NCBI GenBank assembly: GCA_964603125.1
Contig: CAZRUA010000056.1
Location: 1 to 22,338, forward strand
From: CAZRUA01 sp964603125
Lineage (GTDB): Bacteria; Bacteroidota; Bacteroidia; B-17B0; Aurantibacillaceae
Length of the DNA stretch: 22,338 nt
Direction: 5' to 3'
Part shown: piece by piece, positions 8,642-16,308 of the stretch
How positions within the stretch are numbered: position 1 is the stretch's first letter
Layout of the letters: every line of letters begins with the position of its first letter
The notes under the pieces: model-generated
What the model saw: the letters and a program-made list of their open reading frames with translations, nothing else
Told to the model about the DNA's origin: nothing
Database searches by the model: none
Made by a program: the position numbers and the translations under genes

Positions 8642-10429
8642 TTAAACTCTAACACCAAAAACCAAAATATCATCTACCTGTTCCAAATCACCTCTCCAGT
8701 CTTCGATAGTTTGATTTAATACTGTCTTTTGCTCAGAAATTGGATGTTTACTAACTTTTACAAGTAAATCACGGAAATGACTTACCATGAATTTTTTTCC
8801 TCTTGGTCCACCAAATTGATCGGCATAACCATCACTTGAAGCATAAACCGTATCTCCCTTTTCTAGTTTAATTACATTATTTTTAAATACAGTTTCTCCT
8901 GAACCATGATGAACACCAACTGGGAATTTATCAGCAGCAAATTGAATTAATTCTCCATTTCTAACAATATATAAAGGATTAAATGCCGCGGCATATTGCA
9001 ACTCCAAAGTTTTTAAATCTATGCAACACAGAGTCATATCCATACCATCCTTTGCTTCCGAACCATTATCAGTTAAATGACCATGATGCAAAGTCTTTCT
9101 AACGCCATCTTTCAAGCGATTCATTATTTCTGCAGGAGTTACAACTTCTGGAATTGAGATAATTTCCTTTAACAAATTAAAGCCAACAATACTCATAAAT
9201 GCACCTGGAACTCCATGTCCTGTGCAATCAACTGCAGCGAAGTACACCTTCCCATTTTTCTCATCCATCCAGTAAAAATCACCACTCACAATATCTTTTG
9301 GCTTAAATAAAATGAATGAATTTGGAATTATCTTCTTTACCAGTGCTTCAGGAGGTAAAATGGCTTGTTGAATTCGCTTAGCATATTTAATACTATCTGT
9401 AACCTGATTGTAAACAGTTTCCAACTCGTGGCTCTTTTGTTGAATTTCCTCCTTTTGACGAACAACCTCTTCGGTACGTTCAATAACTTTTTGCTCTAAA
9501 ACTCTTTCATTTTCACGCAAATCAACACGCATTTTTAACAAAGCGTGTCCCAAAGTATCGTCTTTACTTAGAGGCTCAAAATGCGACTCGAAATTACCAC
9601 TACCCACTTGATTAGCAAACTCAGTAGTACTTTCCATTGAGTTAACTAAGCCTTCAAGTGCAGTTCCCATTTCTCCAATTTCATCACCACGTTTTTTAAT
9701 CTTATCCTTAGGCATAATACCTAAACTCATGCTTTGCAGCATACCTTTTAATTTGGCAATTGGTTTCACAATAGAACGAGCTGTGAATATTGCTGTAAAT
9801 ACACCACCCAAAACCAAAGCTATACCTAACCATCTCACAAAAAATTGCAGGAAGGTAAAAGATTCATTCATCTTATCAATTGAAATAGCCGCATGCTCCT
9901 TTTCCGAATCAGTTAAGTGAGAAAGTTTTGTATCAATGTTTTTTAGTTTATCGTCAATTTCCTCAAAAGGCAAACGAACCGCAAATAATACGTTTGCATC
10001 GTTATAAGCTGTAAACGAATTTAATTGAGCCATTATCTCAGTTTGATAGTGAGTAAAAAGCTCATCTGTTGATTTAAAAATAACACTTATCTCAGTTTTT
10101 TCGTCTGGAGTCCATTTGGTTGATAGAGTTTCGATTCTTTTTCTAACTTCGGGATATTTCACCGAAATTAGTTTACGCAAAGTATCTTTAAAAGGAAAAG
10201 TATCAGGAGATGGTACATGGTACCATTTGGTAATTAAATTTTGAGATTGTTGTAAAAGTAAATGGAACTCATCCAAGGCTGTGATACTTGGTGTAACTAC
10301 CTTAACAACTTTATCTGTGGTGTCCTTACTGTTGTTAATAGTTTTATTGGTAAATAAGAATGAAATGACCGTTAAAATGATCAAAACACCAAAACCTAAA
10401 CCAATTTTTTTTCCTATTGTAAATTTCAC
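8642..10429 (-). CDS. Membrane HAMP-SpoIIE (PP2C-type) serine phosphatase / signalling protein
   Basis: 595 residues. Membrane helix 1 spans ~9-27, an extracytoplasmic helical sensor ~28-195, and membrane helix 2 ~196-218. A HAMP domain and a second HAMP-like repeat (~215-305; GNFESHFEPLSKDDTLGHAL) follow, then a coiled coil (~305-345). A SpoIIE/PP2C domain (~375-594) ends the protein. Metal-binding acidic residues are visible: D384 in SGDFYW, D401 in AAVDCTGHG, D533 in SSDGYADQ and D586/D587 near the end. Family members dephosphorylate Ser/Thr-phosphoproteins such as anti-sigma-factor antagonists, but no such partner is encoded here. The start codon is GTG: an in-frame TAA lies only a few codons upstream and no nearby ATG fits. 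A 9-bp inverted repeat ends two bases before it. The YfiR-like and TPR genes directly upstream suggest periplasmic input. Confidence 0.9.
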   Translation of the reverse strand: MKFTIGKKIGLGFGVLIILTVISFLFTNKTINNSKDTTDKVVKVVTPSITALDEFHLLLQQSQNLITKWYHVPSPDTFPFKDTLRKLISVKYPEVRKRIETLSTKWTPDEKTEISVIFKSTDELFTHYQTEIMAQLNSFTAYNDANVLFAVRLPFEEIDDKLKNIDTKLSHLTDSEKEHAAISIDKMNESFTFLQFFVRWLGIALVLGGVFTAIFTARSIVKPIAKLKGMLQSMSLGIMPKDKIKKRGDEIGEMGTALEGLVNSMESTTEFANQVGSGNFESHFEPLSKDDTLGHALLKMRVDLRENERVLEQKVIERTEEVVRQKEEIQQKSHELETVYNQVTDSIKYAKRIQQAILPPEALVKKIIPNSFILFKPKDIVSGDFYWMDEKNGKVYFAAVDCTGHGVPGAFMSIVGFNLLKEIISIPEVVTPAEIMNRLKDGVRKTLHHGHLTDNGSEAKDGMDMTLCCIDLKTLELQYAAAFNPLYIVRNGELIQFAADKFPVGVHHGSGETVFKNNVIKLEKGDTVYASSDGYADQFGGPRGKKFMVSHFRDLLVKVSKHPISEQKTVLNQTIEDWRGDLEQVDDILVFGVRV

Positions 10430-10431
10430 AA

Positions 10432-10459
10432 AACTATCTTATGGGGTTTAAAGATAGTT
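10432..10459 (-). promoter_or_regulatory. Perfect 9-bp inverted repeat filling the gap before the GTG start of the SpoIIE gene
   Basis: AACTATCTT (10432-10440) and its exact reverse complement AAGATAGTT (10451-10459) flank a 10-base loop. In the mRNA the stem begins at the stop codon of the TPR gene and ends two bases before the GTG start of the SpoIIE gene, so it occupies essentially the entire spacer. It has seven A-U and two G-C pairs. It could reduce ribosome access, act as an RNA-processing site, or be a weak attenuator; the four T bases after it are too few for a strong intrinsic terminator. Confidence 0.5.
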
Positions 10460-11345
10460 AATTTTTCTTTGCTTCGTCCAATTTTTTCTTAAAATCATCG
10501 CGATTTACGAAATCATTTAATTGGTGGTAAATACCCTGCAAACCTTCTAAAACATCCACATCTTTAGGGTTAACTTCATAAGCTTTTAACATAAATGGTA
10601 ATGCTTGTTTATATAAAGCTTCGGCATTTGTTTGAGCCTTATCTAACTCTAATAAATCAGCATCAATAGCTAAATTATTGATAATGTTAACCCCTTGGTT
10701 GTAGTATAAAATACCTATGTTTTTGTTTACACTTAAATCATTTGGATTGAGATTTAAAGCTTTTAACAAGTAAACTTTAGATAATTGAAGATTATTAGCA
10801 CTAGATGAACGATTGAAACCCTCTAAATAAGTTGATCCCATAGCTCTATAATAAGTAAAATACGGGGTGTTAGAATCATAACTAGCATCTAAGCGCTTAT
10901 TGATATCAATAAATGCATTAAAATTATAATCAGCAATATCTGCGTTTAAAGTATCTTTAGATATTCTAGTAGCATCATTGTTATACTTTGAAGCTAAAAA
11001 CATTAAGCTTTTGGTAATCAATGGTTTCTCGTCGGCACTTTCAGTAAAACTTAAAGCTTTAAAATAACAATCAACTGCAATATTACGATACTCTGATTTA
11101 TTATCACCTGATTGTTTAGCCTTATAAAGTTCCTTATAAACGTTAGCTTTCATATAATGTAATTCGTAAACATTACTTGTGCTTGCGTCCAAGGCAGCTT
11201 CGTCTATGCTAGTTTTAGCCGAATCAAGGCTTTTTCTAATCAACTGTTCATAAGCTAGTTTAACCTTGCTTAATTGCGCAACAGATACTTGAGTTGATAA
11301 ACTCAACGCTATAATTAAAAACGATATGTATTTAAACTTACGCAT
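10458..11345 (-). CDS. Secreted TPR-like protein of the YfiR-SpoIIE cluster
   Basis: 295 residues with a signal peptide ending near VSVAQ (residue 24), so probably periplasmic or outer-membrane-associated. The rest is helical with TPR-like pairs, clearest at ALNLNPNDLSVNKNIGILYY and AYEVNPKDVDVLEGLQGIY. No enzyme motif is visible. Its ATG shares one base with the stop codon of the YfiR-like gene (TAATG), a coupling-type junction, and the SpoIIE phosphatase gene follows after 28 bp. A role as a periplasmic protein-interaction partner of the YfiR/SpoIIE pair is inferred from order alone; the family is not otherwise recognised. Confidence 0.8.
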   Translation of the reverse strand: MRKFKYISFLIIALSLSTQVSVAQLSKVKLAYEQLIRKSLDSAKTSIDEAALDASTSNVYELHYMKANVYKELYKAKQSGDNKSEYRNIAVDCYFKALSFTESADEKPLITKSLMFLASKYNNDATRISKDTLNADIADYNFNAFIDINKRLDASYDSNTPYFTYYRAMGSTYLEGFNRSSSANNLQLSKVYLLKALNLNPNDLSVNKNIGILYYNQGVNIINNLAIDADLLELDKAQTNAEALYKQALPFMLKAYEVNPKDVDVLEGLQGIYHQLNDFVNRDDFKKKLDEAKKN

Positions 11346-11875
11346 TAATGTATAACCTCCGCAGCTAATTGATCTAAAGTTGAACTTACTTTTAAACCAG
11401 CTTTAGCAGCTGATGCCTTATTTAACTCAAATTTTTGTTTATTTTCCTGAATAATAAAGTTAATTGTAGAACCAACTTTTGCTAAACCGTTCTTTTCAGT
11501 AATTACAAGAGTACCTTTTCCCTTTGCTTTTGTTAAAGCATCCGCCAAATTTCCCGATTTATCAGGCATCAAGAAAAGAATATTAGCCTTTTCAGCTTCC
11601 TTAATCGTGGAAACTGTTTTAATCTCAATTTTTTGATCCCCTACTAATTTGGTAGAAGCCATTTTATTTAACTCAGTAACTAAATTGGCGTTATCGCCAC
11701 ACAATGCAATAACAAAATTGCCATTTTTACTTGGCCATTCGAAATAACGGGTGAAATTATATATGAAAACGGCTTTAATTTTAGCGTTTGTGTCATCCTT
11801 TTGGTAATAACTGTAGTCAACCACATCAGCTGACATTAAGATAAAACCTAAAACTATGACTAAAATTTTTTTCAT
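11345..11875 (-). CDS. YfiR/DUF4154-family periplasmic protein
   Basis: 176 residues from the ATG at 11875. A longer frame to 11905 would need a TTG start and would put charged and Cys residues before the signal peptide, so MKKILVIVLGFILMSA is preferred as the N-terminus. The diagnostic YfiR motif KAVFIYNFTRYFEWP spans residues ~34-48, followed by FVIALCGDN and a C-terminal VGSTINFIIQENKQKFELN strand-helix segment. In Pseudomonas, YfiR is a periplasmic repressor of the HAMP-containing diguanylate cyclase YfiN. Here the membrane HAMP protein two genes downstream is a SpoIIE phosphatase, suggesting the same kind of gating on a different output. The Cys pairs of Pseudomonas YfiR are largely absent. 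It is the first gene of the minus-strand cluster. Confidence 0.85.
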   Translation of the reverse strand: MKKILVIVLGFILMSADVVDYSYYQKDDTNAKIKAVFIYNFTRYFEWPSKNGNFVIALCGDNANLVTELNKMASTKLVGDQKIEIKTVSTIKEAEKANILFLMPDKSGNLADALTKAKGKGTLVITEKNGLAKVGSTINFIIQENKQKFELNKASAAKAGLKVSSTLDQLAAEVIH

Positions 11876-11958
11876 ACGGCAGACACAAACCAAAAGATGT
11901 GCCAAAATTTATTTAAGGTAAAATTATAAATAAAAATCAAATAAAAAAAATCTTGAAG

Positions 11959-11966
11959 TATCTTTA
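11959..11966 (+). promoter_or_regulatory. Candidate -7 element of the plus-strand ABC gene
   Basis: TATCTTTA fits TAnnTTTG in seven of eight positions and ends six bases before the ATG at 11973, implying an almost leaderless mRNA. No TTTG lies at the expected -33 distance. The 97-bp divergent gap 11876-11972 must also hold the promoter of the YfiR cluster. For that one I see only a poorer match (minus-strand TAAATTTTG at 11903-11911, with one extra base in the spacer). Confidence 0.35.
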
Positions 11967-11972
11967 CACTTT

Positions 11973-13724
11973 ATGCACGAACTGAAATTTTTGAATAAAT
12001 ACTTTTTAAAGTATAAGTATAGATTGTTACTTGGTATTATAGCAGTTGCAGCATCTAATATATTCTTTCTAGGACGCGGTGTTTATGTTAAAAAAGCTAC
12101 TGATGAACTTTGTAAAAACATTCTAGCTAATTCAGTAGGAGATGCTTCAACTTATTTAAAATTTACACTGATTTTTTTAGGCCTTTCAATTGCCGGAGGT
12201 ATATTCATGTTTTTAATGCGTCAGTTTATTATAGTTGTTTCAAGATTAATTGAATATGATTTAAAAAATGAGATTTACGCACATTATCAAAAACTAGATT
12301 CTGACTTTTATAAAAAAAATCACACTGGCGATTTAATGAATAGAATTAGCGAAGATGTTGGTAAGGTTAGAATGTTTACTGGACCAGTAATTATGTATTT
12401 GGTAAATACTTTTGTTACCGTTACCACTGTGATAATTTTTATGTGCCAGGAAAGTGTTGAGCTAACGCTTTGGGTTATTGCCCCTTTGCCCGTTTTATCT
12501 TTTATTATTTTCAAGGTAAGTAATGCTATCAATAAAAAAAGCACTTTGGTTCAGCAGGAATTATCGGTACTAACAGGCAAAACACAAGAAAGCTTTTCGG
12601 GGGTAAGAGCTATAAAATCATTTGGAAGAGAATTTTACTTTACTAACAGTTTTAACGAAAGTTCTAAAAAGTATAAAAACTTGAGTTTGAATTTAACCAG
12701 AACTGAAGCTTTATTTCAGCCATTTATGGTATTAATGGTTGGCTTAAGTTTAGTATCTATTGTATATTTTGGAGGGAAACTTTATATACAAGACAAAATA
12801 AGTATTGGAAATTTTCCGCAATTTGTATTTTATGTTTTTAATTTAACTTGGCCATTTGCATCTTTAGGTTGGATAAGTTCTTTAACACAAAGAGCCGCTG
12901 CTTCGCAAAAACGAATAAATGAATTTTTAGCAACTAAACCTCAAATTGTTAATTCAAATAATGAACCAATAGAATATAAAGGTGAAATTGAATTTAACAA
13001 TGTAACTTATACCTATCCCGAATCTGGAATAGTAGCTTTGAAAAATCTTAGCTTTAAAATTAATAAAGGTGAAACAATTGGAATAATTGGTACTACGGGG
13101 AGCGGAAAAACAACACTTTTAAATTTACTATTAAGGTACATTGAAAATGAAAAAGGTTCAATTAACATAGATAATCAAGATATTAAGAAAATTAATTTAA
13201 ATGCATTTCGCCAACAAACCGGTACTGTAAATCAGGATGTATTTTTATTTTCAGATACAGTTAAAAACAACATTGCTTTTGGTTTGGAAAACAAATTAAA
13301 TAATGATGAAATTGTTTTTGATGCTGCTAAAAAGGCTGATGTTTACAATAACATTATGCAATTTGAAAATAAGTTCGAAACTATGATTGGCGAGCGCGGC
13401 GTAACATTATCAGGTGGTCAAAAACAACGCATTTCAATTGCACGAGCTTTAATTAAAAAACCAAAAATACTTTTGTTAGATGATTGCCTAAGTGCATTAG
13501 ATAATAAAACGGAAGAAAACATTCTGAATGCACTACAAACTGAATTTAAGAATAGAACAACAATTATAGCAAGCCATAGAATTTCAGCTTTAAAGCATTG
13601 TAATAAAATAATGGTTTTAGACAAAGGCGAATTAATTGAGTTTGGAACAAAAGATGAATTACTTGCAAAAGGTGGTTATTATGCTCAAATTGAAGAAATG
13701 CAGAAAGTTGAATTTGCCGATTAA
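11973..13724 (+). CDS. ABC exporter half-transporter, signature LSGGQ, Walker B Glu replaced by Asp
   Basis: 583 residues: type I exporter membrane domain (~10-310) plus ATPase domain (~336-575). Walker A is GTTGSGKTT (373-381), the signature is canonical LSGGQKQR (479-486), and the switch His is H535 in ASHR. Walker B reads KILLLDD, so the catalytic Glu position is D504, followed by CLSALD. LDD(C/S)xSAxD is characteristic of the degenerate-site subunit of heterodimeric exporters (MdlA, BmrC/YheI, TM287). Such a subunit normally needs a Glu-containing partner; the minus-strand ABC gene at 6140-7882 fits that role. The start is the first ATG after a candidate -7 element. The polysaccharide-lyase-like lipoprotein gene follows after 11 bp. 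The substrate is unknown. Confidence 0.92.
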   Translation: MHELKFLNKYFLKYKYRLLLGIIAVAASNIFFLGRGVYVKKATDELCKNILANSVGDASTYLKFTLIFLGLSIAGGIFMFLMRQFIIVVSRLIEYDLKNEIYAHYQKLDSDFYKKNHTGDLMNRISEDVGKVRMFTGPVIMYLVNTFVTVTTVIIFMCQESVELTLWVIAPLPVLSFIIFKVSNAINKKSTLVQQELSVLTGKTQESFSGVRAIKSFGREFYFTNSFNESSKKYKNLSLNLTRTEALFQPFMVLMVGLSLVSIVYFGGKLYIQDKISIGNFPQFVFYVFNLTWPFASLGWISSLTQRAAASQKRINEFLATKPQIVNSNNEPIEYKGEIEFNNVTYTYPESGIVALKNLSFKINKGETIGIIGTTGSGKTTLLNLLLRYIENEKGSINIDNQDIKKINLNAFRQQTGTVNQDVFLFSDTVKNNIAFGLENKLNNDEIVFDAAKKADVYNNIMQFENKFETMIGERGVTLSGGQKQRISIARALIKKPKILLLDDCLSALDNKTEENILNALQTEFKNRTTIIASHRISALKHCNKIMVLDKGELIEFGTKDELLAKGGYYAQIEEMQKVEFAD

Positions 13725-13735
13725 AGAGAAATTTC

Positions 13736-14560
13736 ATGAACGTATTTTCTAGAAATAAAATAAATTTTCCAATATATTTTTTACTACTAACACTATTTTT
13801 GGCCAGCTGTGGCAAAGTTCCAACAACCGAACCAAACGAAACTTTTGATCATTTTATTGGAGACTTTGAATCGGGTAATTTAAATAATTTTCATTTTTTA
13901 GTTGTTGATTCAAGTGTTAATACTAACATTGTTTCTAATCCTGTAAGAAGAGGAAATTTCGCCTTGAAAAACACTTTACGTCCAAACGACTTTATTAATA
14001 ACGGATACCGAACAGAACTTGCCATATACAATTGCGCAAAATATAAAACAGAAGTGTATTACGGATTTAGTTTTATGATTGATAGCAGTTATTCCGACAA
14101 CCAATACAATTTAATTTGTCAGTGGCAAGACTTACCTTATTACATTCAAGCCGAAAACTGGGAGCCAGATCCTAATTTAAGAGGCTCTTCACCTCCCCTA
14201 GCATTGGTTTATTTGAATGGTAATTTAGAAATTAAAATGAATGAAAATCCATCGTCAAACAATCAAACGTTTTTGGTAGGTGCTTCACAAACTATAAATA
14301 AAGCGCAATGGTATGATGTTGTCGCACATATTTATTGGAGTGATGATGAAACAGCTTATACAGAATTTTGGCTTAATGGAAATTTAATCACACCATTTAA
14401 CGGAAATGATTTTAAATACTACAAAAGAAATTTATATAACCGAGCTGGTAACTATTTTAAATTTGGACAATACCGTGGAAAAAATCAGCCTGCAAATAGC
14501 AACATCATTTATTTTGATGAAGTAAAAATTGGTTCAACTTATAATGAAGTAGCACCATGA
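13736..14560 (+). CDS. Lipoprotein resembling heparin-lyase-I-type polysaccharide lyases (jelly roll)
   Basis: 274 residues with a lipoprotein signal: hydrophobic stretch, then LFLASC with lipidated C25. The mature part reads like the Polysacc_lyase (PF14099) beta-jelly-roll family. YRTELAIYN is followed by YYGFSFMIDSSY, LICQWQDLP, PPLALVYLNGNLEIKMN, WYDVVAHIYWSDD, FWLNGN and a final IIYFDEVKIGS strand. Family members cleave acidic polysaccharides by beta-elimination or serve as carbohydrate-binding surface proteins. No SusC/SusD pair or other glycan genes are nearby, so enzymatic activity is uncertain and a binding-only role is possible. The gene starts 11 bp after the ABC gene and its stop overlaps the next start (ATGA), suggesting one transcript of three genes. 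Confidence 0.65.
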   Translation: MNVFSRNKINFPIYFLLLTLFLASCGKVPTTEPNETFDHFIGDFESGNLNNFHFLVVDSSVNTNIVSNPVRRGNFALKNTLRPNDFINNGYRTELAIYNCAKYKTEVYYGFSFMIDSSYSDNQYNLICQWQDLPYYIQAENWEPDPNLRGSSPPLALVYLNGNLEIKMNENPSSNNQTFLVGASQTINKAQWYDVVAHIYWSDDETAYTEFWLNGNLITPFNGNDFKYYKRNLYNRAGNYFKFGQYRGKNQPANSNIIYFDEVKIGSTYNEVAP

Positions 14561-15168
14561 TAAAAAAACTATTCATCTGCTTCCTTTTTATACATTTCCT
14601 TTTTCAAATAAAAGCTCAGGAGAACTATGTATTTGATAAAAACCAAATTTCGGTAGACTTTGGTAGCCTAAGAAATAGATACTTATACCCTATCACAAAC
14701 ATTAGTTACAATTCGCCTGTTTTAAAAAAATTTAATGTAAAATTTAATGGTCGTTTGCGTTCATACGGTAGTTTATTTTTCTTTAGCAAAAGTGCTTATG
14801 ATTTAACACCAACAGTCGAATATATTTTCTTAAGAAACACAAAACATATTCATTTATCATTAGGAGCAGGCTTAGATGCCCGTTTAAGATTTGTGAATGA
14901 TATAAGAAGTAATGCAAAAAGTAGTGCTGAACCAATTATAACTAGCGTATTGTACGGCATTCATAACAAATTCAGCTATTCTATACCCATTTGGTCAAGA
15001 TTCTATTCCAATGGAATTTCATTTAGCTCCTTACCAGAGTTAAAATTTAAATTCAGTAATCGCTTTTTATTACTTGCCAGATATGAAATTAGTTTATTAA
15101 AAATATACAAAACCAAAACACACGAATGGCGTCGCGACTGTTTTATTGGAGCAAGTTTTTTATTTTAA
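14557..15168 (+). CDS. Small outer-membrane beta-barrel-like protein, unknown function
   Basis: 203 residues, signal peptide MIKKLFICFLFIHFLFQIKA then Q. The mature part alternates polar and hydrophobic residues in short strands (NVKFNGRLRSYGSLFFF, HLSLGAGLDARLRFV, LLLARYEISLLKIY) and ends in an aromatic strand, GASFLF. These are the marks of a small, perhaps eight-stranded outer-membrane barrel. I do not recognise a named family. Its ATG overlaps the stop of the lyase-like lipoprotein by four bases (ATGA), so the two are probably co-translated and may act together at the outer membrane. The 60-bp gap after it holds the repeat element and promoter of the KdpD-like gene. Confidence 0.7.
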   Translation: MIKKLFICFLFIHFLFQIKAQENYVFDKNQISVDFGSLRNRYLYPITNISYNSPVLKKFNVKFNGRLRSYGSLFFFSKSAYDLTPTVEYIFLRNTKHIHLSLGAGLDARLRFVNDIRSNAKSSAEPIITSVLYGIHNKFSYSIPIWSRFYSNGISFSSLPELKFKFSNRFLLLARYEISLLKIYKTKTHEWRRDCFIGASFLF

Positions 15169-15187
15169 AAAATTGAGGGAAAGAATT

Positions 15188-15208
15188 TCTTTATAAAATC
15201 TTTATATT
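15188..15208 (+). promoter_or_regulatory. Tandem TCTTTATA repeat, candidate KdpE operator upstream of kdpD
   Basis: TCTTTATA occurs at 15188-15195 and again at 15199-15206, exactly 11 bp apart (about one helical turn). The same 21-bp block, differing at only two central bases, is upstream of kup at 16982-17002. Two direct half-sites on one DNA face are how dimeric OmpR-family regulators bind, and the known E. coli KdpE site is likewise T-rich. The block starts 29 bp before the putative -7 TATCTTCG, so it would cover the -33 region as an activator site. Autoregulation of kdpDE is inferred. Confidence 0.65.
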
Positions 15209-15216
15209 TTAGAGCA

Positions 15217-15224
15217 TATCTTCG
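15217..15224 (+). promoter_or_regulatory. Candidate -7 element of the kdpD-kdpE transcript
   Basis: TATCTTCG resembles TAnnTTTG with one mismatch and ends four bases before the ATG at 15229, implying a near-leaderless mRNA. Its position relative to the tandem repeat matches that of the putative kup -7 element within one base. Confidence 0.4.
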
Positions 15225-15228
15225 TTTA

Positions 15229-16308
15229 ATGAATTTCTACAACACCAGAAAATACAAAAAAAGTGTTCAGTACCTTATCTGTATAGCTCTTGTTTTATTT
15301 ACTTCTGGAATTTGTTTTGCTGGCACCTCTTTTATAGGTTATAAAATTGTAGCGCTAATATTACTAATGAATGTATCAATAATGGCTATGTTATTTGACA
15401 TATTGCCAGTTTTGGTTGCTGCCATTCTAAGCGCTTTAATTTGGAATTTCTTTTTCATACCACCCATCTACACTTTTCACATTAATAGTGCAGAAGATTT
15501 ACTCATGTTTTTCTTGTATTTTTTAGTTGCCTTTATCAATACAGTTTTAACATTTAAAATTAGAAAAGAAGAAAAAAAAGTTAGGGATAAAGAAGAAAAG
15601 GAAAAAACGATTAAACTCTACAACACACTTCTTAATTCGCTTTCACATGAATTAAGAACACCAATTTCGACAATCATTGGAGCTATAGATACTTTGAAAG
15701 ATAATCAAGAAAAACTTTCCCATGAAAACCAAATTGAGTTACTTAATCAAATTGATAATGCTAGTATTCGCTTAAATAGACAAGTCGAAAATCTTCTTAA
15801 TATGAGTCGCCTAGAAACTGGCATGCTTAAGCCTAACGTAGATTGGTGCGACACAAATGAATTAATCTATTCTGTCATCCAAAAATACGCTGAGATAAAA
15901 ACTCATTCTATTAATTTTAGAGCTAAAGAAGATTTACCTTTATTTAAATATGATAGAGGATTAATTGAACAAGTTTTACAAAATTTAATTCATAATTCAA
16001 TTAATTATACCCCTAGCGGTACTATTATTACTATAAGTGCTAGGCATGAATTCAACAATTGTGTGATAGAAATTTCAGATAATGGTAATGGAATTCCTGA
16101 AAATGAGTTTAACAATGTTTTTAACAAGTTTTATCGACTACCAAATAGTAAGGCTGGAGGTAGTGGCTTAGGACTATCAATTGTGAAAGGATTTATAGAA
16201 GCGCACAACGGAACTATAGAACTTAAAAAATCAATAAATAGTGGCGTTCAATTCATTATAAAAATTCCAACACAAGTATCTTACCTTAATAATTTAAAAA
16301 ATGAATAA
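15229..16308 (+). CDS. kdpD: Short KdpD-like sensor histidine kinase (DUF4118 membrane domain + kinase core)
   Basis: 359 residues. A DUF4118-like membrane domain with about four helices lies at ~12-110 (note LSALIWNFFFIPPIYTFHI). The HisKA domain has phospho-acceptor H140 in LNSLSHELRTPI. The HATPase domain shows an N-box with N252/N256 in QNLIHNSINYTPSG, D284 in DNGNGIP and the glycine box GGSGLGLSI (310-318). E. coli KdpD is about 890 residues, with N-terminal KdpD and USP domains that sense or relay potassium and turgor signals; these and the GAF domain are absent here. Signals would have to enter through the membrane domain or kinase core. It overlaps kdpE by 8 bp. There is no sign of a frameshift: the start follows directly on its own promoter-like sequence, so the short form looks native. 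Confidence 0.88.
   Translation: MNFYNTRKYKKSVQYLICIALVLFTSGICFAGTSFIGYKIVALILLMNVSIMAMLFDILPVLVAAILSALIWNFFFIPPIYTFHINSAEDLLMFFLYFLVAFINTVLTFKIRKEEKKVRDKEEKEKTIKLYNTLLNSLSHELRTPISTIIGAIDTLKDNQEKLSHENQIELLNQIDNASIRLNRQVENLLNMSRLETGMLKPNVDWCDTNELIYSVIQKYAEIKTHSINFRAKEDLPLFKYDRGLIEQVLQNLIHNSINYTPSGTIITISARHEFNNCVIEISDNGNGIPENEFNNVFNKFYRLPNSKAGGSGLGLSIVKGFIEAHNGTIELKKSINSGVQFIIKIPTQVSYLNNLKNE

Noticed and set aside
11121..11140. CTTATAAA direct repeat with a 12-bp period, similar in look to the potassium-module repeat (reverse strand)
   Set aside because: It lies inside the TPR coding sequence and reflects a repeated Tyr-Lys-containing stretch (YKELYK). The period and sequence differ and no promoter is nearby.
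11876..11905. Upstream extension of the YfiR-like gene to a TTG start at 11905
   Set aside because: The extension precedes a standard MKK signal peptide and would break it; the ATG at 11875 is preferred.
15180..15192. AAAGAA-T-TTCTTT palindrome next to the tandem repeat before kdpD
   Set aside because: It is not found at the kup promoter and overlaps the first TCTTTATA copy, so it is probably incidental to the A/T-rich context.
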